Origin: Bacteroidales bacterium
GTDB lineage: Bacteria > Bacteroidota > Bacteroidia > Bacteroidales > Tenuifilaceae
Reading direction: 5' to 3'
DNA: 64,000 nucleotides
Assembly: GCA_028680705.1 (NCBI GenBank)
Contig: JAQUJY010000003.1
Location: forward strand, 16,031-80,030
The position numbers were made by a program, and so were the translations under genes. The notes beneath the pieces are model-generated. The model saw nothing but the letters and a program-made list of their open reading frames with translations, searched no databases and was not told the DNA's origin. Numbering within the stretch: position 1 is the first letter of the stretch; every line of letters starts with the position of its first letter. Below are positions 9,701 through 18,263 of the stretch, one piece after another.

Positions 9701-10792
9701 AGTACCTGGGGGCGTAAAGCCTATTCGAATAACATTATCCTCGAACTGCGACAGCAAACTTTTGTTGTAAAAAAGTGCAAACTCCTTCCCCATTGTGGCT
9801 ATGCAGTCGAGCACAATAGATTTATGCTCATCCAACAACTCCTCAAATAGCTTAAAAATGTCATCAACAAACTCGTGTATCTCCCGAGTAGGAACTTCGC
9901 TAAGAATGCTAGCCAGTAACTTGTTTAAATCCCAAATTAAGTACTCCTTGAGATGTTCCATTGCCGACATCCGAAAAAGATATATTATATAATAGAATTG
10001 ACTAATGGGGCTGATAAATTCTGAGATTATTCCCCTATGATAATCGGCAATATCAGAAAAGAGCATCACCTTTTCAGAAAAATCATCCCATGTTTTAGCA
10101 AGGGTAACCTGCCGTTTTAGCTGGGTATAAAAATTGCTTCCAACCTTTTTAACGATGTCGATATTCTCGTCGGGAAAAAAACGCACATTAGTCATTGCCC
10201 ACTCATCAATATTCGACTCACTCTGCCATTCTTCAATGGTTTTGTTGGCTATGCTCTTAAATAAGTTGAATACTGTATCGGCCTGTGAACCTTTTTTAAC
10301 CAGTGCCACCAACCTCTTTTTAAGATTATTGGCATTTCTAATAATAGACTCCTGATTTTCAGAAAAAACCTTCTCCAGTATACCTACACCTTTACTCAGA
10401 ATTTCATCATGGTTAATCTCCTCAGCACATACCGATTCGAGAAAAAATGCAAGAGATTGGATGAGGCTATCGGTATTCTCTGGTTTTTTACTTACGGATA
10501 AAAGGCTTTCATGGATATCAAGAAGCACGTCAAAGGCCTTATCTGATTTGGGTAGAGCGGCATAAAACCAAAAATCAGAAATGGCAATCTTTTTAAGATT
10601 ATCACAAAGAAAATCTAGATTTTGATAAGGGTGATTTAGCTCATGGATAAATTCGACAACGCGTTGATTTAGTCCAAACTGGTCTGCAGACAATGATATA
10701 AACCAAGCATGACGCTTAGGAATAACTATATCGACATTACTGGTTTGCTGTAAATTAACTTCGAGTGCCTTTGATTCTAGTTTTTTACCCAT
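6710..10792 (-). CDS. PEP synthase / pyruvate phosphate dikinase-like protein: long N-terminal region + PPDK ATP-binding domain + phosphohistidine domain
   Basis: [27 protein letters not shown] (PPDK_N); [41 protein letters not shown] phosphohistidine swivel motif close to the C-terminus. Confidence 0.88.
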   Translation of the reverse strand: [1360 protein letters not shown]

Positions 10793-10836
10793 GGGATTAT
10801 CATTTTACCAACAACATAGCCCAAATGTAGTGAATA

Positions 10837-12063
10837 CTAAGGTATGCCCAATCTGTTTGGTAACACAATGCTACTTTGGCGCAATATTGGTGTTAAGCGA
10901 GTAAGTGTAATTTCAGGACTATCTTGCCACGGAACAATCCACTCATTATTTCTCATGCCAATTTCGGGAAAATTATAGTTCTCCCTTTCGAGCAATGTTC
11001 GCGAGTCGGTAACAAACTCATCGAACAGTTCCTTATCCGCATCATTAAAATAATGGCTGTGTCTTTCGTAATCGGCAACGGGTAACACACGGTATAGTTT
11101 TTTACCGTTTACAATAGGAGTGTGTACCCACACCAAAGCATGTGCAGCGTTGTTAATTAATGTTTTACCATTTTCTTTTACAATATTTAGGGCAACTAGT
11201 GCCCCGCCATTTCGGTACTGCTGACGTTGGTTCGACACAAAATTTCCCAATGAGTAAACCGCCACACGCCCCTCGGTGGTATCGGTATCAAGCGAAGCCT
11301 CCATGCGCTGTATTACGTGGGGATGCGAACCTATTACCAGCCTAATGCCCAAATCGTGCATAAACCTTGTGAGTTGTAACTGCTGAATTGCAGGGGTACG
11401 CTGATACTCATTTCCCCAATGGATACATACAATCACCTCATCAACATTTAAGCTTTGTGTCTTATTATAATCGGCTCTAATAAGAGCCGTATCAATTAAA
11501 TTAACAACAGTGGGGCTCGGTACAGGGATTCCATTTGTTCCGTAGGTATAATTAAGTAGCGCTAAGCGGATTCCATTCTGCTCAATAATAAGCGGGTAGG
11601 TTGTATCTTTATGCTGGGCATCGTAGTATGAACCTGCATAGGGAATTCCCTTTTCGGTTAACACATCAATGGTTCGGATAATGCCATGCTTACCTCTGTC
11701 AACAGTATGATTATTGGCGGTAACAAGCACGTTTACCCCAGAACTGGTAAGCCCGTCAACCAACTCGTCGGGCGAACTAAACTGCGGATAACCCGTGTAT
11801 GGCTCACCAGCTAGAGTAACCTCAAGGTTTGCAATGGTAATATCGGCTAAGCCAAAAAGAGGCGATACTCTTGAGAAAACATCTTCATAATCGTAACTGT
11901 TAGTTTCGTCATTGTATGCGCTCCTTATCTGGGGACCATGCCCCATTACATCACCAATAAACATAAGCGTAAGGCTTTGCCTTTGAGCAACATTTTTATC
12001 CTGAGCCTGAACAGATAAAGCGATTAAATGGACAAGTAAATAAAGCGCTGTGAATTTTCGCAT
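10837..12063 (-). CDS. CapA-family protein (poly-gamma-glutamate biosynthesis/metallophosphatase-like), secreted
   Basis: LMFIGDVMGHGPQI, VTANNHTVDRGKHGIIRTIDVL, IVCIHWGNEY, LVIGSHPHVIQ. ORF track start is 12129, but an internal Met at 12063 gives a clean signal peptide MRKFTALYLLVHLIALSVQAQ. Confidence 0.9.
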   Translation of the reverse strand: MRKFTALYLLVHLIALSVQAQDKNVAQRQSLTLMFIGDVMGHGPQIRSAYNDETNSYDYEDVFSRVSPLFGLADITIANLEVTLAGEPYTGYPQFSSPDELVDGLTSSGVNVLVTANNHTVDRGKHGIIRTIDVLTEKGIPYAGSYYDAQHKDTTYPLIIEQNGIRLALLNYTYGTNGIPVPSPTVVNLIDTALIRADYNKTQSLNVDEVIVCIHWGNEYQRTPAIQQLQLTRFMHDLGIRLVIGSHPHVIQRMEASLDTDTTEGRVAVYSLGNFVSNQRQQYRNGGALVALNIVKENGKTLINNAAHALVWVHTPIVNGKKLYRVLPVADYERHSHYFNDADKELFDEFVTDSRTLLERENYNFPEIGMRNNEWIVPWQDSPEITLTRLTPILRQSSIVLPNRLGIP

Positions 12064-12339
12064 ACCAATAAGGTTTATGTTCAAAGATAGAAAAAGGACA
12101 AACAAATACAATTGTTGCGTTATCCCCATTTTTATTATTCCCTATTTTCATCCATTTTTGTAGTCTGAATAACTAGAGATATGGAACATCAACTGTAGAA
12201 AAAAATATTCTATGGGTTTTTTCAGTCTCTTTAAAATAAATAGGCGCATGAAACGGGCCATGAGAAATATTTTTCACAAAGGAAAGATGATTATTTTGGC
12301 GAGTTCCATGTGTTCCTTTGAAAACAAATAAATAGACAC

Positions 12340-13242
12340 ATGAAACCAACTCTTATCGTACTTGCTGCTGGAATGGGAAGCCGTTACGGAGGCATAAAAC
12401 AAATTGACGCCGTTGGCCCCAATGGCGAAACCATTATCGATTACTCTGTTTTTGATGCGCTTCGTGCAGGCTTTGGAAAGGTAGTTTTTGTTATCCGTAA
12501 GGATATTGAAAAGGATTTTCGGGAAGTATTCGGTAAGCATTTCGATGATAAGGTGCCATACGAACTAGTTTTTCAGGAACTTGACAACCTACCAAGTGGC
12601 ATTACATGCCCTGCCGATAGGGTAAAACCATGGGGAACAGCCCATGCCGTTTGGGTATGCCGCAACGTGGTAAAGGAACCATTTGCCGTAATTAATGCCG
12701 ACGATTTTTACGGGGCCGAATCATTTGAGGTGCTAGCAAAGGAGCTTATGAATCCAGACCTTAAGGAGGGCGAGTATTTTATGGTTGGCTATCGTTTGGC
12801 CAATACGCTAAGCGATGAGGGTTCCGTTTCGCGTGGAGTTTGTACTGTAGATGCTAAATCGAACCTTAACGATGTGGTTGAGCGCACACACATTGAAAGA
12901 GTTAACGACAAGGTAATGTATAAAGATACAAATGGCAAACTGGTTAACGTTGATGACAAGTCGCTTGTATCGATGAACTTCTGGGGCTTTACGCCTAACT
13001 TTTTTGGGCACATAGATTCAATGCTCAACGAGTTTTTAAGCGGTTCGTTGGCAAACCCAAAGGCTGAATTTTACATACCAACAGTGGTAAATTCGCTCAT
13101 AAAATCGGGTAAGGCTTCCTGCAATGTTCTGCCCACTAGTTCGCAATGGTTTGGCGTTACCTACCCTGGCGATAAGCCTATTGTTGCAAGCAGCTTGGCA
13201 AAATTGGTAAGTAAGGGCATCTATCCATCCCCACTATTCTGA
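12340..13242 (+). CDS. Sugar nucleotidyltransferase (NTP_transferase fold)
   Basis: LIVLAAGMGSRYGGIKQIDAVGPNGETIIDYSVFDA; AVINADDFYG. Confidence 0.9.
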   Translation: MKPTLIVLAAGMGSRYGGIKQIDAVGPNGETIIDYSVFDALRAGFGKVVFVIRKDIEKDFREVFGKHFDDKVPYELVFQELDNLPSGITCPADRVKPWGTAHAVWVCRNVVKEPFAVINADDFYGAESFEVLAKELMNPDLKEGEYFMVGYRLANTLSDEGSVSRGVCTVDAKSNLNDVVERTHIERVNDKVMYKDTNGKLVNVDDKSLVSMNFWGFTPNFFGHIDSMLNEFLSGSLANPKAEFYIPTVVNSLIKSGKASCNVLPTSSQWFGVTYPGDKPIVASSLAKLVSKGIYPSPLF

Positions 13243-13249
13243 TAACAAA

Positions 13250-13540
13250 ATGTTTACAGTACTAATCGTAATGGTAGTTGGGGTTGGCTTTGGTTACTTT
13301 TTACGTAATCGAAAGAGAGTGGTAAAGTTTGCCGACAAATTTACAATGTGGGCTATTTACCTGCTACTTTTTTTACTGGGAATTGCCGTAGGTGCAAACG
13401 ACATAATTATGAAAAACCTTCCCAAACTTGGAGCTAAAGCTCTAGTAGTTTCACTTGGAGGGATTGCTGGTAGCGTTCTGATTGCTTGGGCTGCTTACGT
13501 AATTTGGTTTAAACCCAAAAATGATAGCCATGAGGAGTAG
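13250..13540 (+). CDS. LysO-like transporter, N-terminal half (separate ORF)
   Basis: Hydrophobic 96-aa protein, LLLFLLGIAVGANDIIMKNLPKLG resembles the YbjE/LysO N-terminal repeat; overlaps the next ORF. Confidence 0.72.
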   Translation: MFTVLIVMVVGVGFGYFLRNRKRVVKFADKFTMWAIYLLLFLLGIAVGANDIIMKNLPKLGAKALVVSLGGIAGSVLIAWAAYVIWFKPKNDSHEE

Positions 13541-14135
13541 CCTCACAATACTTTCTTTTTTTGTACTGGGCGTTCTGCTGAGCATGTTTAGGTTTGTTCC
13601 CGAATTGCTAATACATAACGACTACAGCCAATGGGCATTATACCTTTTAATGTTTCTTGTTGGCATTAGCATTGGAGCAGACCCCAACTCGCTTAAAGCC
13701 ATTAAGCAGCTCAACTTTAAAATACTACTGGTACCCATTGTTACAATTATTGGAACTACGCTGGGCGTAGCCGTTATCTATTTACTACTATCCGACGACA
13801 AATTTCTCGATTTGTTGGCCGTAGGGTATGGTTTTGGTTACTATAGCCTTTCGAGCATCTTTATTACAGAACTAAGAGGTGATGAACTGGGGGTTATTGC
13901 ACTGCTAGCAAACATAATGCGCGAAATAATTACCCTTGTTGCCGCACCAACATTTGCGGTCCTTTTTGGTAAACTTGCCCCTATCTCAGCGGGTGGTGCA
14001 ACTAGCATGGACACAACCCTGCCAATAATTACCAAATCTTCTGGAAAGGAATATGCAATGATTTCAATTTTTCACGGTATTGTTCTTTCAGTCCTCGTTC
14101 CCTTTTTAGTAACTTTGGTTCTTAGCTGGGGGTAG
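13521..14135 (+). CDS. LysO-like transporter, C-terminal half
   Basis: GYGFGYYSLSSIFITELRGDELGVIALLANIMREI...GGATSMDTTLPII...HGIVLSVLVPFLV, matching recalled E. coli YbjE/LysO segments (GFGWYSLSGILLTE, GATSMDFTLPVL, HGFILSLLVPI). Confidence 0.86.
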   Translation: MIAMRSSLTILSFFVLGVLLSMFRFVPELLIHNDYSQWALYLLMFLVGISIGADPNSLKAIKQLNFKILLVPIVTIIGTTLGVAVIYLLLSDDKFLDLLAVGYGFGYYSLSSIFITELRGDELGVIALLANIMREIITLVAAPTFAVLFGKLAPISAGGATSMDTTLPIITKSSGKEYAMISIFHGIVLSVLVPFLVTLVLSWG

Positions 14136-14156
14136 CTGCCGTAGCCTAATTTTATT

Positions 14157-14693
14157 ATGAAACGTATATTTATAGTAGCACTATTTTCGGTCACCTTGCT
14201 AACGGCGCATGCACAGATTAATCCCGTTGACCTGTCGGGTGAAGTTTTACAACTAGCTATACCCGGAGCGGCTTTCGCTTCTACCCTAATATGGAGCGAG
14301 GAGGAATATAAAGGAACTTGGCAATTTATTTGGGCGGCTGGTATTTCAACCGTTGTTACCTACGGGCTTAAGTATGCAATAAACAAGGAACGACCAAATG
14401 GCGAAAAACATTCGTTCCCCTCGGGGCACGCATCGCGAGCTTTTATGGGTGCAGCATTTGCTCAACGTAAATTTGGGTGGAAAGTAGGAATCCCAGCCTA
14501 CGCCCTAGCAGCCTACACAGGCTATACCCGACTTTATGCCAATAAGCACGATTACTGGGATATTATTGGGGGAGCAGCTGTTGGGGTAGTTAGCTCTTAT
14601 ATTTTTGCCAAGCCGTATAATAACGAGAAGATTAATGTGTCATTTGGTCGGCAACAGGAAGCATACGTACTAAATTTGAACCTAACCTTTTAG
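14157..14693 (+). CDS. PAP2-superfamily phosphatase
   Basis: KYAINKERPNG...HSFPSGHASRAF...YTRLYANKHDYWDIIGGAAVG: three-part PAP2 signature. Confidence 0.94.
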   Translation: MKRIFIVALFSVTLLTAHAQINPVDLSGEVLQLAIPGAAFASTLIWSEEEYKGTWQFIWAAGISTVVTYGLKYAINKERPNGEKHSFPSGHASRAFMGAAFAQRKFGWKVGIPAYALAAYTGYTRLYANKHDYWDIIGGAAVGVVSSYIFAKPYNNEKINVSFGRQQEAYVLNLNLTF

Positions 14694-14699
14694 TAAAAA

Positions 14700-15104
14700 G
14701 AGGTGTGGTATTCGTAAAAATATCAGCCAACCAAAATATATTGCACAAATTAAAAGTTTTCCCTGAATATCAATAAAAACTACTTTAGCAATAGTACTTT
14801 CAACCCTTACCGTCGCCTTTGCACTTTTACACTAATTCCTAAATATCAGATATTAATGGCTTTAAAGAACTAAAGGACGATAACCAATTTCTTGAATCGA
14901 ATAAGTTTCTCAATACAAATCAAAATAGCATAGGGTACAACTTTGATTTTTGACAATGGAGTAGCCTACTCTGCTCACAAATTACTGGTGCTTCAACTAG
15001 CGTTGAGAAGGTTGTTAGCCACTTAATCAACGTTGCTTCATTTACCTTTATTGAAGATAGCGGCGTTGGTACTCTTGTATTCCACATCACAATGATTTAT
15101 CTTT
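14700..15104 (+). pseudogene. Possible decayed coding remnant
   Basis: Short coding-like stretches in different frames (e.g. INGFKELKDDNQFLESNKFLNTNQNSIGYNFDF*; SFTFIEDSGVGTLVF) separated by stops; no intact ORF in the track. Confidence 0.3.
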
Positions 15105-16700
15105 GTGAAAATGCACTCTATGGCTACTCACTCATGCGATTTTTTAGTAATTGGCTCAGGCATTGCAGGTTTAAGTTTTGCACTTAAAGCCGCCGAACAT
15201 GGTACTGTTGTTATAATAAGCAAGGCGAATCTGGAAGAGACAAACACCGTTTACGCCCAAGGAGGAATAGCTGCAGTAACCTATGACCCCGATAGCGTTG
15301 AAAAGCATATAAACGATACCCTAATCTGTGGCGATGGGCTATGCAACAAGCAGGTTGTGAGAATGATTGTTGAGGAAGCACCAACCCAAATAAAGCAACT
15401 GATACAGTGGGGCGTTCTGTTTGACAGAGACACATCGGGGCAATACGATTTGGCCAAAGAAGGAGGACATTCAGAGCATCGGATTTTGCACCACAAGGAC
15501 AATACAGGCCATGAGATACAGCGAGCCTTAACCAGTAGGGTAAAAAATCATAAGAACATTGAAATTTTCGAAAACTACTTTGCTGTCGAGATTATCACCC
15601 AGCACCACATGGGCATGAAGGTTAAAAGGGGGAGTCCAGAAATAAAATGTTTCGGTGCATTTGTTCTCAACCTTAAAACCCAGAAGGTAGAAAAATTTAT
15701 ATCCAAAACTACCATAATGGCCACGGGGGGAATAGGTAACATTTACCACACTACAACCAATCCGCTAGTGGCCACAGGCGATGGCATTGCCATGGTTTAC
15801 CGCGCTAAAGGCGAGATTGAGAATATGGAGTTTATCCAATTTCACCCCTCATCGCTCTTCTATCCTGGCGAACGGCCATCATTTTTAATTACCGAAGCAA
15901 TGCGAGGGTTTGGGGCCATCCTAAAAACAACCGATGGCAAAGAGTTTATGCACAAATACGACGAGAGAGGCTCACTGGCCCCACGCGATATTGTTGCCCG
16001 TGCCATTGACAACGAGATGAAGACCAGGGGCGACGATTTTGTTTACCTCGATGCAACCTTTAAGGACGCTACCGAAATAAAAAATCACTTCCCAAACATT
16101 TACCAAAAATGCCTTAGCATTGGCATTGATATAACCAAGGATATGATTCCTGTTGTTCCCGCTGCGCATTACCTATGTGGAGGAATAAAAGTTGATATGA
16201 ACGGCGAAAGCACAATAAAGAACCTTTACGCTGTGGGCGAATGCTCATCAACTGGCCTGCATGGTGCAAACCGACTTGCATCAAACTCGCTTATTGAGGC
16301 CCTTGTTTATGCCGAAAAGGCATTCCAAAATGCCCATAAAACTATTAATGGGATTGAAATTAACCATGCAATACCCGATTGGGACTACGAGGGAACAACC
16401 CACCCCGAGGAGATGGTACTTGTTACGCAAAGTTATAAGGAGATGCAGCAGATTATGAGCAACTACGTTGGCATTGTTCGTTCGAACCTAAGGCTGGAAA
16501 GAGCTCTTATCCGCCTTGAGACCCTGTATCGCGAAACAGAGGAACTCTACAAAAAGTCGATACTGACCCAAAACCTTTGTGAACTTAGAAACATGATAAA
16601 CGTTGGCTACCTAATTATCAAGAACGCCCAAAAAATGCGCGAGAGTCGTGGCCTACACTATTCACTCGATTACCCCAAAGTGAAAGGAACTGAGTTTTAA
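15105..16700 (+). CDS. nadB: L-aspartate oxidase
   Basis: FLVIGSGIAGLSFALKAAEHG; VYAQGGIAAV; HSEHRILHHKDNTGHEIQRAL; VGECSSTGLHGANRLASNSLIEALV. Confidence 0.96.
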   Translation: MKMHSMATHSCDFLVIGSGIAGLSFALKAAEHGTVVIISKANLEETNTVYAQGGIAAVTYDPDSVEKHINDTLICGDGLCNKQVVRMIVEEAPTQIKQLIQWGVLFDRDTSGQYDLAKEGGHSEHRILHHKDNTGHEIQRALTSRVKNHKNIEIFENYFAVEIITQHHMGMKVKRGSPEIKCFGAFVLNLKTQKVEKFISKTTIMATGGIGNIYHTTTNPLVATGDGIAMVYRAKGEIENMEFIQFHPSSLFYPGERPSFLITEAMRGFGAILKTTDGKEFMHKYDERGSLAPRDIVARAIDNEMKTRGDDFVYLDATFKDATEIKNHFPNIYQKCLSIGIDITKDMIPVVPAAHYLCGGIKVDMNGESTIKNLYAVGECSSTGLHGANRLASNSLIEALVYAEKAFQNAHKTINGIEINHAIPDWDYEGTTHPEEMVLVTQSYKEMQQIMSNYVGIVRSNLRLERALIRLETLYRETEELYKKSILTQNLCELRNMINVGYLIIKNAQKMRESRGLHYSLDYPKVKGTEF

Positions 16701-16715
16701 ATACATTAATGCCAA

Positions 16716-18167
16716 TTGATTACCATGAGTTTATTCCAAGGACAATTTCTTTTCACAAAACAAATACCCGAATCCCACCTAACCGATTGGAACAAGGTGG
16801 AGATAGATGACTACACACTTTTATCGCACCCAAGTTTAAACATCACCTCTGCCAAGGGTAACAACTTTGAACTTCATCTCATTGGGGATGTTTACGAATG
16901 GGTTAACCCATTCCAAACCAACCAGCAAATCCTCAACTCGTTAGTCAAAAACCCTACATTTGATAAGGTTCTTGAAGAGTTAGCTGGCTATACAGGTCGA
17001 TTTTTACTATTCTACCTTTCAAGTGATGCTCTACATATTGTTAACGATGCATGCGCACAGCATGAGGTTTACTACAACAATAGTTTTACAGCCTTTGGCT
17101 CACAGCCAAAAATAATTGAACTTGTAGACAAGCACTCCCCTCTCACCAACAAAGCAGCAAATAACTTCTTTAAATCTAAGAGCTTTTTAAGCAAAAAAGT
17201 GTTCTACGGCAACAAAACTCACGTACATAACATTAAGCATTTGCTGCCAAATCATCATCTGGATATAAAAAACAAAAGAATAGTTCGCAACTACCCCTTT
17301 GAACCGCTCAACCATCTGTCGCTAAACGAAGCTGCTGGCAGAGCAAGCTTAATGCTAAAAGGTTTTTTAAAGGCCATTGCCCATAGGGAGAGAATAGCGC
17401 TAGCGGTAACTGCAGGGTACGATAGCAGGGTACTATTTCTTGCTAGTTTGGAATTGCCATGCAATTACTTTGTACAAAAACATTTGTACATGACTAATAC
17501 ACACCACGATATTACCATTCCAAGCCAGCTAACAAAAATGTTTGGTAAAGAGTTTACCATCATCCCCGACATACCCAAACAGCAAACAGTTTATCCAGAG
17601 GGTTATGAAACCAGCATTGATTTTCCAAGGTTCTTAAATATCCCCAGTGTGCTTTATCAAGATTACACCTATGTCAACGGAAATATTAGCGAAATTGCCA
17701 GAAACTACTATGGGTACCTAAAAAAACCATCGGCTCGAAATCTGGCTTTTTTAAATGGATATAAAAACGCTAGAGCCGTAATAAACGAATACCAGGATTG
17801 GATTGATAGCAACGAGAACCTATTCAAAACCAATGGTTACAATCTGCTTGATATGTTTTACTGGGAAGAAAGAATGGGCAATTGGGCCGCAAAGGCAAAA
17901 ACAGAGGGTTGTGCAATGGGGCAAAAATTTATTTCGCCATTTAACTCAAGGCTCTTGCTTACCATACTCTTAAGTACAGACCGTAAACTGCGCGACTCTC
18001 ACAGTAATGTTCTCTACAACCGAACCATCGAACTGCTTGAACCAGAGGCTTTGAATATTCCCATAAACCCATGCCGAAAGCGTAAGATAATTGAATTTAT
18101 GAGAACACTCCGTATATACAATACTTACAGATACATTGGCATTAAGCTTCAAATGCTAAAACCATAA
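16716..18167 (+). CDS. Asparagine synthase-like protein
   Basis: ATP-PPase-like AVTAGYDSRVLFLA; YWEERMGNWAAKAKTEG; N-terminal half resembles the class II GATase fold without an N-terminal Cys. Confidence 0.72.
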   Translation: MITMSLFQGQFLFTKQIPESHLTDWNKVEIDDYTLLSHPSLNITSAKGNNFELHLIGDVYEWVNPFQTNQQILNSLVKNPTFDKVLEELAGYTGRFLLFYLSSDALHIVNDACAQHEVYYNNSFTAFGSQPKIIELVDKHSPLTNKAANNFFKSKSFLSKKVFYGNKTHVHNIKHLLPNHHLDIKNKRIVRNYPFEPLNHLSLNEAAGRASLMLKGFLKAIAHRERIALAVTAGYDSRVLFLASLELPCNYFVQKHLYMTNTHHDITIPSQLTKMFGKEFTIIPDIPKQQTVYPEGYETSIDFPRFLNIPSVLYQDYTYVNGNISEIARNYYGYLKKPSARNLAFLNGYKNARAVINEYQDWIDSNENLFKTNGYNLLDMFYWEERMGNWAAKAKTEGCAMGQKFISPFNSRLLLTILLSTDRKLRDSHSNVLYNRTIELLEPEALNIPINPCRKRKIIEFMRTLRIYNTYRYIGIKLQMLKP

Positions 18168-18227
18168 TATCAAGCATAACCATCCGTTACTTAGTTGTAA
18201 TTGATATAGATGTAGTTATAAAATTGC

Positions 18228-18235
18228 TACATTTG
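18228..18235 (+). promoter_or_regulatory. Candidate Bacteroidota -7 element TACATTTG upstream of the DUF2723 gene
   Basis: Exact match to TAnnTTTG 28 nt before the ATG at 18264; no well-spaced -33 element found. Confidence 0.4.
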
Positions 18236-18263
18236 CCAACTTAAATTAAAAAAACGCATACCC

